From: an uncultured Flammeovirgaceae bacterium
GTDB lineage: Bacteria; Bacteroidota; Bacteroidia; Cytophagales; Cyclobacteriaceae
DNA: 64,000 nucleotides
Direction of reading: 5' to 3'
Assembly (NCBI GenBank): GCA_937883755.1
Contig: CAKZYA010000013.1
Location: forward strand, 1-64,000
Of this stretch, positions 1-7,183 are shown one piece after another. The notes beneath the pieces were generated by a model. That model did not search any database, was not told the origin of the DNA, and saw only the letters and a list, made by a program, of their open reading frames with translations. The stretch's first letter is position 1, and each line of letters opens with the position of its first letter. The translations under genes were made by a program, and so were the position numbers.

Positions 1-78
1 TTTGGTAGAGTAGCAGCCGCCTGTTTCTCACTAGCTTTTTACCCTTGATTCACATTAATTGATATCTCCCAGCACATT

Positions 79-678
79 ATGAAAAAGCAGGGTGTTTCGG
101 TGGAAGTACTATGTCCGGTCGACTTTCCTATTGCAACAGGTGTCTACCCTGACATGACCAAGCATGGTTGGCAAGCAGATGCCTGGCCCCAGATCTACGA
201 AAAAGTGCAAGCTACCGACATTCTGGTGCTCACAACTCCTATTTGGCTAGGTGAAAAATCTTCGGTATGTACCCAGGTAATTGAGCGGTTATATTCTAAC
301 TCAGGTACGCTAAATGAACAAGGGCAGTACGCCTACTACGGAAAAGTGGGTGGAACACTGATTACGGGTAATGAAGATGGTGCCAAGCACTGTGCTATGA
401 ATATTTTGTATTCCCTACAACACTTAGGCTACACCATTCCTCCGCAGGCGGATGCCGCCTGGCTGGGTGAAGCAGGCCCCGGTTCATCTTACCTAGACGA
501 AGGCTCAGGTGGTCCTGAAAATGACTTTACCAACCGTAACACCACCTTTATGACCTGGAATTTGATGCATCTGGCAAAGATGCTGAAAGAAGCCGGAGGC
601 ATTCCTGCTCACGGGAACCAACGTTCTGAATGGGAGGCCGGCTGTCGTTTCGATCATCCCAATCCAGAATATCGCTAA
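79..678 (+). CDS. Flavodoxin-fold NAD(P)H-dependent FMN reductase, N-terminally truncated
   Basis: This is a flavodoxin-like (NADPH-dependent FMN reductase family) protein. The loop TPIWLGEKSS (residues 53-62) and the GGTLITGNEDG segment match the flavin-binding regions of the family. The usual first 30 to 40 residues, with the first beta strand and the phosphate-binding G-x-S-x loop, are absent. Codons 49-78 upstream of the ATG (FTLIDISQHI) still read like the helix that normally precedes this point, but a TGA at 46-48 closes the frame and none of these codons is a good start. I infer a gene that lost its 5' end by rearrangement or frameshift. The product may be inactive. The family call is firm; whether it is functional is doubtful. 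Confidence 0.7.
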   Translation: MKKQGVSVEVLCPVDFPIATGVYPDMTKHGWQADAWPQIYEKVQATDILVLTTPIWLGEKSSVCTQVIERLYSNSGTLNEQGQYAYYGKVGGTLITGNEDGAKHCAMNILYSLQHLGYTIPPQADAAWLGEAGPGSSYLDEGSGGPENDFTNRNTTFMTWNLMHLAKMLKEAGGIPAHGNQRSEWEAGCRFDHPNPEYR

Positions 679-719
679 ATACCCTCTATTTTATCGTGTT
701 GATAATCAATAGAATACAA

Positions 720-740
720 ATTACTTTTTTAAAAAGTAAT
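720..740. repeat. 21-bp AT-rich palindrome (hairpin) after the flavodoxin gene
   Basis: The arms ATTACTTTTT and AAAAAGTAAT are perfectly complementary around one central T. It lies 42 bp after the reductase stop and directly before the first operator palindrome. It could be a weak bidirectional terminator or part of the regulator binding region. No GC-rich stem is present. Confidence 0.45.
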
Positions 741-743
741 TAG

Positions 744-756
744 TTAGGAATCCTAA
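744..756. promoter_or_regulatory. Operator-like palindrome, copy 1 (TTAGGAATCCTAA)
   Basis: The 13-bp sequence TTAGGAATCCTAA is palindromic around its centre. It lies inside an 18-bp exact repeat (741-758) that recurs at 823-840. Its position upstream of the secreted-protein/DUF2024/marR genes suggests it is the binding site of the MarR regulator encoded at 1914; that link is inference. Confidence 0.65.
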
Positions 757-825
757 TTAAATGTTTTTCGTATGAAGAAATGTACTAAGCACGTAGAGAT
801 GAGTAGTATATCAAAGTCTTTATAG

Positions 826-838
826 TTAGGAATCCTAA
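826..838. promoter_or_regulatory. Operator-like palindrome, copy 2 (TTAGGAATCCTAA)
   Basis: This is the second copy of the 13-bp palindrome, identical to copy 1 over an 18-bp core (823-840) and 82 bp downstream of it. It lies 30 bp before the ATG at 869, a position where a bound repressor would block transcription of the following operon. Confidence 0.65.
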
Positions 839-868
839 TTTTTATTTTATCTTTTAATTATTTCAAAC

Positions 869-1588
869 ATGAAACAGCTATCTATTGTATTTCTAATGCT
901 ATTTACAAACCAGTCTTTTGCTTGTGATGATTGTAAGAGTTACGACAACCACGACTTCGCCATTGAAAAGGTCAATGTGACCCACAATGCCTCACTAGCT
1001 TCAACTATTTGGGAAATAAGCGTGAAAGGCTATGCTGGTAAAACCACACCTACTCCCGCTGGTCAACTGAACGGTGCTCCGGTGTTAGGTTACGTTTTTC
1101 CTACTTCACTTAAGCCTACTGACGTGGGCTTTAGTCAAACAGAAGGTATTGTTGCTTTGGCTCTCACGTCTCATCCCGATTTTGATGATACTTCACTCTG
1201 GGACGAAAACTCAGACCAGCAATATGATAATGACGGAGTTATCTGGCACCCTCATTGGGTAGTACTCAACGAAGACTCGCGAGTGGAAGGCGGATTAGCG
1301 GTGAAGCAATTTGAGAAAGGAGATGAAACCGTAGTATTACCTCCTACCAATCCGGGTATGCCGATGTATATGGATTCACCTGGTTTTCCGGTCATCACCG
1401 AAGGCAACACCATTCGGGTGATAGTGCCGGATTATCGGATGAATAATAAAACTGATTTCAGTTATGACGGAGTAGCGGCTTATATGCAAGTGAATACTGA
1501 AGATGCCTATAAACCCATGCTGGGGGTTTATCAAGTATACAGCGTTGCCAGCGGCGATTTATCACTTCCTTATACCGTACAACAGTGA
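869..1588 (+). CDS. Secreted protein of unknown function with CDDC motif at the mature N-terminus
   Basis: The first 19 residues are a signal peptide (MKQLSIVFLMLFTNQSFA), and the mature protein would begin at CDDCKSYDNH. I do not recognise a named domain. The 239-residue sequence is rich in Asp, His and aromatic residues, including a WHPHW motif near residue 135, and has the look of a compact periplasmic beta protein; metal binding is possible but unproven. The stop overlaps the GTG start of the DUF2024 gene, so the two are translationally coupled. Two operator palindromes lie upstream, implying control by the nearby MarR protein. The coding call is firm and the function unknown. Confidence 0.8.
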   Translation: MKQLSIVFLMLFTNQSFACDDCKSYDNHDFAIEKVNVTHNASLASTIWEISVKGYAGKTTPTPAGQLNGAPVLGYVFPTSLKPTDVGFSQTEGIVALALTSHPDFDDTSLWDENSDQQYDNDGVIWHPHWVVLNEDSRVEGGLAVKQFEKGDETVVLPPTNPGMPMYMDSPGFPVITEGNTIRVIVPDYRMNNKTDFSYDGVAAYMQVNTEDAYKPMLGVYQVYSVASGDLSLPYTVQQ

Positions 1589-1848
1589 AAGTAGCCGTTT
1601 GGGATACCTACGTTCGTCGTACCGACGGTAAAATTATGCACTTTGATATTTTGGTGGATAGTAACCGAAAAGATGAAAAACAAGTCTTTAACTTCGGGAA
1701 AGAGTATCTAAGAAACAAACCGTTTGGCACAGGTGACTTGACCACCAAGCAATGTTCATTTTGCCATATTGAACAAGCTTCGGTAGCACTAAGTGAAAAA
1801 ATTCGTAAACACGGATACGCCATTATTGAAATGGAAAACTGCGAGTAA
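1585..1848 (+). CDS. DUF2024 family protein
   Basis: This 87-residue protein matches the DUF2024 family over its full length: MKVAVWDTYV at the start, MHFDILV in the middle, the CSFCHIEQA segment and the IIEMENC ending. The CxxC pair in the middle could bind a metal or be redox active, but no function is established for the family. Translation starts at a GTG that overlaps the stop of the preceding secreted-protein gene by four bases, so it is probably made only by ribosomes finishing that gene. A terminator follows at 1877. Confidence 0.88.
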   Translation: MKVAVWDTYVRRTDGKIMHFDILVDSNRKDEKQVFNFGKEYLRNKPFGTGDLTTKQCSFCHIEQASVALSEKIRKHGYAIIEMENCE

Positions 1849-1876
1849 TTTAGTTTTCTCATCAGTATTACTAATT

Positions 1877-1909
1877 TGCCTGCGATGCTACTGATTGCAG
1901 GCATTTTTT
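1877..1909 (+). terminator. Intrinsic terminator between DUF2024 and marR
   Basis: The arms TGCCTGC (1877-1883) and GCAGGCA (1897-1903) form a perfect 7-bp stem followed by six T. The T run ends four bases before the marR ATG at 1914, an unusually tight arrangement. Confidence 0.8.
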
Positions 1910-1913
1910 GCTT

Positions 1914-2483
1914 ATGGACTTAAACCAAAAAATCATCTACGGACTAGAGCGACTATCGGACGCTATAAAAACTTTGCTGTGGGAACATGCCAAAGTTTAC
2001 GGCATTAGTCCCATTCAAATTCAGATTTTACTGTTTGTGTCCAACCACCGTGCTGCACTCTGCAAGGTAACTCATCTGGCCCAAGAGTTTAACGTGACCA
2101 AACCCACCGTTAGCGATGCAGTAAAAGTACTGCACCAAAAGGGTTACCTGGAAAAAGACCACTCCTCAACCGACAGCCGAAGCTATACCTTATTCGTGAC
2201 TGAAGCTGGATCTGAACTAATCAACCAAATAGCAGGGTACCTTCAGCCCGTAGAGAATGAACTAAAGCAGTTCGACGAACAGCGATTAGAGCCGTTGTAC
2301 CGCTCCCTTACTGATTTAATTTATCAACTCAACCAACAGGGAGTTCTTCAAGTGCAACGCACCTGCTTTGGATGCCGCTTCTACGAGAAGCAATCCGACC
2401 ACCACTATTGCAACTTCCTCAAAACCCCGCTAAAAACTACTGATATTCGTTTAGACTGCCCGGAATACGAAAAAAATGACTAA
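1914..2483 (+). CDS. MarR family transcriptional regulator with C-terminal cysteine cluster
   Basis: This is a MarR-type winged-helix DNA-binding protein of 189 residues. The recognition region LAQEFNVTKPTVSDAVKVLH and the wing DHSSTDSRSYTLFVTEAG are clear. After the dimerisation helices, an extra C-terminal segment carries four cysteines: CFGC (151, 154), HYC (166) and LDCPEYE (182). Such a set could hold zinc or an iron-sulfur cluster or sense oxidants; that is inference. ATG at 1914 was chosen over a TTG six bases upstream. No Shine-Dalgarno is visible and a terminator ends four bases before the start. Its likely targets are the two TTAGGAATCCTAA sites upstream of the neighbouring operon. 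Confidence 0.9.
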   Translation: MDLNQKIIYGLERLSDAIKTLLWEHAKVYGISPIQIQILLFVSNHRAALCKVTHLAQEFNVTKPTVSDAVKVLHQKGYLEKDHSSTDSRSYTLFVTEAGSELINQIAGYLQPVENELKQFDEQRLEPLYRSLTDLIYQLNQQGVLQVQRTCFGCRFYEKQSDHHYCNFLKTPLKTTDIRLDCPEYEKND

Positions 2484-2642
2484 TGAACCTGATCGTGTTT
2501 TAAAAGGTGATCCTGTCGTGATGTTTCGGGTTTGAATGTTTATCTGAGATTGGGTAGATCATCTATTTATAAACGACTTCAACCGTTTTTAAGCATTTAA
2601 TGAACTGTAAACGGCTACTATCAGAAAGGTTAAAATACGATA

Positions 2643-2669
2643 AAAAATATAGCTTTTTGCTATATTTTT
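2643..2669. terminator. Bidirectional terminator between marR and the SDR gene
   Basis: An 11-bp perfect stem, AAAAATATAGC (2643-2653) with GCTATATTTTT (2659-2669), has a five-T loop. Both strands end in a T run, so it can terminate the converging marR and SDR transcripts. The rest of the 2484-2746 gap shows no gene. Confidence 0.7.
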
Positions 2670-2746
2670 CCGCAGTAATAAAGCTAAATACGTAAATACG
2701 CTATAGATATAGGACAAATAAACGCAGCGGTGCGATTATGCAGTTG

Positions 2747-3475
2747 TTAAAACTCCCGCACATCCTGTCTCACTTCCTGGAATTTCTCGGGGTGATCGAT
2801 TAGGTAAAAGTATTTTTCAGCGGTTTGAGATGGATCGTCCAGAGCGCCACTGCTTTTGTAGTCCTTAAATTTTTCTAGTCGGCTAAAATTCTGCTCGTCT
2901 ACTTTGCGTATGTCAGTTTGCATTTGGGTATCTACAATACCAGGGGCTACGGCGTACACCCTAAAGTTTTGGACGTTCTGCTTTTCTAATTCCAGGGCAG
3001 CTACCTCAGAGAGCATATCCAGGGCGGCTTTAGAAGCACAGTAGCCCGACCAACCATCTACCGGATACTGGGATACCCCCGACGAAACATTAATAATAAT
3101 TCGTTCAGCTTCCATTGCCTGATAAGCCCGAATGAAATGATTCATCAGAATAGCCGGAGCAGTTACATTTAACAAGAAAAGCTGGTCAATTTGGGTATCG
3201 GCTATTGATCCAAAGTACTTTACATCACCTAGCGTTCCGGCGTTATTAATTAACACAATCCGCTCGGCATCGGTCAGTTGAATAAAAAATGAATCGATCA
3301 ATTTTCCCAGATCACTTACCTGAGCGAGATCAATTGCATGATGGGTATACCACTCGTGTTCAATGCTTTGTTGGCGGGAAAAACCAATCACGCGAGCATT
3401 TTCTTCCTGCAAGGCCCGTTCGGCTAAAGCTTTGCCAATTCCTCGACTGGTTCCGGTAACGAAATAATAATGCAC
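2747..3475 (-). CDS. Short-chain dehydrogenase/reductase (SDR), benzil/sepiapterin-reductase-like
   Basis: This is a classical SDR of 242 residues. The NAD(P)-binding motif TGTSRGIG is at residues 7-14, the NNAG motif at 77-80, and the catalytic Ser132, Tyr145 and Lys149 (YCASK) are in place. An Arg directly after the Gly-rich loop favours NADP(H). The sequence resembles the sepiapterin reductase / benzil reductase (YueD-like) branch, but the substrate cannot be read from sequence. It is transcribed in the same direction as the small membrane protein gene and hslU upstream, separated by 71 bp. It has no signal peptide and should be cytoplasmic. Confidence 0.9.
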   Translation of the reverse strand: MHYYFVTGTSRGIGKALAERALQEENARVIGFSRQQSIEHEWYTHHAIDLAQVSDLGKLIDSFFIQLTDAERIVLINNAGTLGDVKYFGSIADTQIDQLFLLNVTAPAILMNHFIRAYQAMEAERIIINVSSGVSQYPVDGWSGYCASKAALDMLSEVAALELEKQNVQNFRVYAVAPGIVDTQMQTDIRKVDEQNFSRLEKFKDYKSSGALDDPSQTAEKYFYLIDHPEKFQEVRQDVREF

Positions 3476-3546
3476 AGGCTAAGTTGACAGTTGATAATTG
3501 AAAATGGATAGTCAAGAGGGCAATCCGGACTCCTGTATCCGTAAAA

Positions 3547-3723
3547 TTATTCTTTCGGAGCCGCGTCTTGTATTTCAGTCTCTTCTTCTACTACGATGAC
3601 AATATCTTCTTTAAATTTCTGCTCTTGGTAATAAACGTTATGAAAAGCCAGCATATACGCCACTCCTACTGCCCAAATCAAGCTGCGAGTTGTTCGCCAA
3701 ACTGCTTTCAAACTTCGTTTCAT
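3547..3723 (-). CDS. Small single-pass membrane protein downstream of hslU
   Basis: A 58-codon frame runs from ATG at 3723 to TAA at 3547. It encodes a basic N-terminus (MKRSLKAVWRTTR), one hydrophobic stretch at about residues 15-28 and an acidic tail rich in Glu. I do not recognise a family. It begins 54 bp after the hslU stop on the same strand, so it is probably in the same transcript, with the GC-rich hairpin at 3747-3771 between them. The charge pattern and hydrophobic segment support a real inner-membrane protein. Confidence 0.6.
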   Translation of the reverse strand: MKRSLKAVWRTTRSLIWAVGVAYMLAFHNVYYQEQKFKEDIVIVVEEETEIQDAAPKE

Positions 3724-3746
3724 CCGTTACAGTAACTTTATTAGAC

Positions 3747-3771
3747 CCGGATTCCGGTCTTCGGAATCCGG
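3747..3771. repeat. Strong intercistronic hairpin after hslU
   Basis: CCGGATTCCG (3747-3756) and CGGAATCCGG (3762-3771) form a perfect 10-bp stem with a five-base loop. No T run follows on either strand, so it is more likely an mRNA-stabilising or processing hairpin between hslU and the small downstream gene than a terminator. Confidence 0.5.
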
Positions 3772-3777
3772 TTTCCG

Positions 3778-5178
3778 TCATAGAATATACTGACTCAAAT
3801 CTTTGTTCTTCACTAGTCCCGACAAGCTTTCTTCTACCATATCTTTGGTGATCACCAAATGAGCGTTCGGGCCAATTTCATCCGGCACATCGTAGAGGAA
3901 ATCATTGAGTAAATGGCTCATTACTGTGTGCAAACGGCGGGCACCAATATTTTCAATTTCTGAATTAATCTGAAAGGCAATATCGGCTAAAGCTTCCAGA
4001 GCATCGCTCTGGAATTCCAGGCTCACGTCTTCAGCTTCAAATAAAGCCTGGTACTGCTTGGTAAGTGCATTCTTGGGCTCCTGTAAAATACGAATGAAGT
4101 CGGCGTTTGTCAAATCATTCAGCTCAACTCGAATGGGAAAACGTCCCTGCAATTCAGGAATCAGATCGGACGGTTTAGAAACATGAAAAGCGCCCGCTGC
4201 CACAAACAAAATATGATCGGTATGAATAATTCCGTACTTAGTATTCACCGCACTACCTTCTACAATCGGCAGAAGGTCACGCTGCACCCCTTCCCGACTT
4301 ACATCCGGACCACCCTTGCGATCAGAACCCGTGGCTACTTTATCAATCTCATCAATGAAAATGATACCGGTATTTTCAGCTTTTTTAATAGCCTCTTCTT
4401 TCACCTCGTCCATATCAATCAGCTTGGCTGCCTCTTCTTCCAGCAGAATGCGCTTGGCATCACCAATGCTCACCTTGCGCTTCTTATTCTTTTTAGGCAT
4501 CATATTACCGATCATCTCCTGCAAGTTCATCAGCGAGCTTTCGTCTACCATGCCCCCACCAATCATCCCGATGCCCGGATTGCTGGCCTGCTTAATGTTA
4601 ATTTCAATCTTACGATCGTCAATCTCACCGTTACGGATCTTTTCCCGGAACCGCTCGCGAGTACGCTGGTTCAGTTCTTCGTCAGTGGCGGGTTCACTAT
4701 TGGTTTCAAACCCTACGGTAGATGGCTGATTGCGGGTTGGTGTATTCTTAATAGGTGGAATGAGAGCATCTAAAATAATATCTTCCACGATCTCAGCCGC
4801 TTTCTCTTTCACTTCCTCTTGTTTGCGCTCTTTCACCAAGTTTACTGACTGCTCAACCAAATCGCGCACCATGCTTTCTACATCCCGACCTACGTAGCCC
4901 ACTTCAGTAAACTTGGAGGCTTCTACTTTGGTAAAGGGTGCATCCGCAAGGTTTGCCAACCGACGGGCAATTTCGGTTTTACCCACTCCAGTTGCCCCAA
5001 TCATCAGAATATTGTTGGGAATGATTTCGTTTTGCATCTCGGTGGGCACGTGCATCCGACGCCAGCGATTTCGCAACGCAATGGCTACATTTTTCTTGGC
5101 ATCATCTTGCCCAATAATATATTTATCTAGCTCAGCGACAATCTGGCGAGGGGTCAAATACTGCTTATCTTCTAACAT
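3778..5178 (-). CDS. hslU: ATP-dependent protease ATPase subunit HslU (ClpY)
   Basis: This AAA+ unfoldase pairs with the HslV peptidase to degrade proteins in the cytoplasm. The Walker A motif GATGVGKT is at residues 61-68, the substrate-gripping pore loop GYVG at 94-97, and the Walker B motif FIDEID at about 274-279. The I-domain insertion (about 110-240) is present, and the C-terminus LSQYIL is the typical tail that docks into HslV. The length of 466 residues is normal. The usual partner hslV is not adjacent and is not in this window; the upstream neighbour is porQ. The call is firm. Confidence 0.97.
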   Translation of the reverse strand: MLEDKQYLTPRQIVAELDKYIIGQDDAKKNVAIALRNRWRRMHVPTEMQNEIIPNNILMIGATGVGKTEIARRLANLADAPFTKVEASKFTEVGYVGRDVESMVRDLVEQSVNLVKERKQEEVKEKAAEIVEDIILDALIPPIKNTPTRNQPSTVGFETNSEPATDEELNQRTRERFREKIRNGEIDDRKIEINIKQASNPGIGMIGGGMVDESSLMNLQEMIGNMMPKKNKKRKVSIGDAKRILLEEEAAKLIDMDEVKEEAIKKAENTGIIFIDEIDKVATGSDRKGGPDVSREGVQRDLLPIVEGSAVNTKYGIIHTDHILFVAAGAFHVSKPSDLIPELQGRFPIRVELNDLTNADFIRILQEPKNALTKQYQALFEAEDVSLEFQSDALEALADIAFQINSEIENIGARRLHTVMSHLLNDFLYDVPDEIGPNAHLVITKDMVEESLSGLVKNKDLSQYIL

Positions 5179-5260
5179 GCTCTTATAACTTGATTTAAGT
5201 ATGATTTATAAAGTAGAATCGTCATTGAATTGTTATGACGAATAAACGAGGTGTTTTATG

Positions 5261-6292
5261 CTACAAAGTTTTAAAAAACAATTGATCCAAGTCAAGCGAG
5301 AGCGAAAATTGATTGTACGCTCCAGCAGCATGAAGCACCGCCCGACTAAAATCAATCCGGAAAGTGTTACTCCTGAACATTAACCCGTAGGTAAACCCAG
5401 CCCCACCTGCCGTTTGCTGTAATTGTAACGTACTGCGGGTTAAATGGTTATAGCCTACTCGCAACTGAAAATTAGGGCTTAGCAATAGCTCTGATCCAAA
5501 GGATAAGTGCCGAAGTAACTGTCCCCCTACCCCCAAATTTTCTCCGCCTCTTTCCCAATAATCGTAGCCCCGAATGAGGCGATAGGCCGTGAGATGGAAG
5601 CGGAACGGCATGTACTGAGGCTTGACCGATACTCCTATCTTTACATCGCTAGGTAATTCCCGGATGCTAGCCGAAAGTTCATCACGCAACAGGACTCCAA
5701 AATTACTCAATACTAGCGAAACCGTTAAATCCTGATTCGGATGCCGAAATACTCCCGAAACATCAGCCAATAATCCGGTGGCAGCGTAACCTGAGATTTG
5801 GCTATTGACTAGTTTCAAATTTCCTCCCAACCGAAACGGGCGCATCTCGTGGCTATAATTCAGTACGACGGCAAAATCTTGCGCTGAGAAATCACCCGCA
5901 GGTAACCCCGCCGCGTCAAAACCTTCTAACGAGCCGTAATTCAAATACTGCAGAGCCACTCCAAATGTACCAACCGCGTCCTGATGGTAAGAGTAGCCTA
6001 ACGATACTTGAGAAATATCCGCGTAGTAGGGAGTATAGTGGATAGAAACCTGCTGATGAAGCCCGGGCTGATTCAAAGCAGGATTGAACACGAACTGAGT
6101 GACTTCCTGCACTCGGATAGAATCGTAGCCCAATGCTACTTGCTGACGACCCAAGGCGGTCATCTGCGCAGTAGGGCTGATTTCAAGAAACTCAAATACC
6201 CGAATACCTCCTACCTGCCCGTAGACTAGGGAGGACGTGAACAGCATCACTGCTTTCAATAAAAAAATAAAACGCAGCAGGAAAGTCGGCAT
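5261..6292 (-). CDS. porQ: Type IX secretion system outer-membrane protein PorQ
   Basis: This 343-residue protein has an N-terminal signal peptide ending at about VYGQ and a predicted 14-strand FadL-like beta barrel. The early segment (FEFLEISPTAQMTALG, then NPALN and YADIS) and the later pattern of alternating strands match PorQ, which works with PorU, PorV and PorZ at the cell surface to process and attach type IX secretion cargo. In several Bacteroidota porQ lies beside cmk; here it lies beside hslU, and cmk is about 53 kb away. Assignment to PorQ rather than another PorV/PorP-like barrel is good but not certain. Confidence 0.82.
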   Translation of the reverse strand: MPTFLLRFIFLLKAVMLFTSSLVYGQVGGIRVFEFLEISPTAQMTALGRQQVALGYDSIRVQEVTQFVFNPALNQPGLHQQVSIHYTPYYADISQVSLGYSYHQDAVGTFGVALQYLNYGSLEGFDAAGLPAGDFSAQDFAVVLNYSHEMRPFRLGGNLKLVNSQISGYAATGLLADVSGVFRHPNQDLTVSLVLSNFGVLLRDELSASIRELPSDVKIGVSVKPQYMPFRFHLTAYRLIRGYDYWERGGENLGVGGQLLRHLSFGSELLLSPNFQLRVGYNHLTRSTLQLQQTAGGAGFTYGLMFRSNTFRIDFSRAVLHAAGAYNQFSLSLDLDQLFFKTL

Positions 6293-6453
6293 GAAAGCAA
6301 GTTAACTACGAGGATGGAGAAGTCAAGATAATGATCCCACTAGCTGACGGGCAGTGACTGATAGATTTCTCTCCTAATTTGCAAAAATGGTGCTTGGAGT
6401 TCAAGACTTTCATATTTATTATCCTCCTACTTGATAGCTAGTAAATGTCAGCT

Positions 6454-7047
6454 TCAGTTTTTCATCATCGACTCAATCTTTTTCTTTTTTTCTAAATAAG
6501 CATCGTCATTTGGATACCTTCGGATTAGTTCTTCAATAGCTTCTTTTGCTTTGTCTAATTTTCCCTTTTTAAGTGCTTTATTATATTGTTTTTCTAGCTT
6601 CGCATCTTTGACTATAGAAAAATTTCCAAATGCAACAATCACTATATCAGCATCCGGAGGATTATAGTTGTAGTTGTTGATACCAAAAGCAAATTTCAGT
6701 TTGACTCTCTCCGATTGATCTCTTTCATTACAACTAAGCCAATTTCCTTGAGTCGTTTTAATTATTCTTTCTATTTCTTCTTCTATTCCATTCCCTAATT
6801 TATTCTCGAATACAAAGTCCACAGGACTGTTTTGGCAATCTATTCTAAATGAAAAAGCTACTACTCCTACTGTTCCATTTCCCCTTGCTGCTTGAGGATA
6901 TTTGATTGAAGATGTAATATAGCGTGCAAAGCCCTCTCCTTCCCTCGAGTAATACTTATCCAATTTCCCGTCTTTAATATTTTGGGCATTGTTAGTAAAA
7001 CTTAAAAAGATTAGAATTGCAAAAAGGATACTTTGAATTTTTCTCAT
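6454..7047 (-). CDS. Secreted protein with TonB C-terminal-like domain
   Basis: The first 21 residues form a signal peptide. Residues 40-120 (IKYPQAARGNGTVGVVAFSFRIDC and on to TQGNW) resemble the C-terminal domain of TonB-like energy transducers as found in stand-alone Bacteroidota proteins. A lysine-rich helical tail (155-197) resembles a tetratricopeptide-like hairpin. There is no membrane anchor, so it is unlikely to be a true TonB. Base composition is visibly more AT-rich than the neighbours, which hints at later acquisition. It stands alone between porQ and the DUF72 gene. The function is unknown. Confidence 0.7.
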   Translation of the reverse strand: MRKIQSILFAILIFLSFTNNAQNIKDGKLDKYYSREGEGFARYITSSIKYPQAARGNGTVGVVAFSFRIDCQNSPVDFVFENKLGNGIEEEIERIIKTTQGNWLSCNERDQSERVKLKFAFGINNYNYNPPDADIVIVAFGNFSIVKDAKLEKQYNKALKKGKLDKAKEAIEELIRRYPNDDAYLEKKKKIESMMKN

Positions 7048-7183
7048 TTCTATTCTTTGTAATCGAAGCCAACTTCCGCATAGCCGCTATAATGCTATTG
7101 CATACATACTGCAGTCCATTTTTACATCATAAATATAGCACTTTAGCTACAACGGAAACGCTTTTACTCACGTATCAGTTTGT

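Noticed and set aside
4183-4773. A 196-codon plus-strand frame opposite hslU
   Set aside because: It is antisense to a highly conserved gene and has no domain, so it is a shadow of hslU codon structure.
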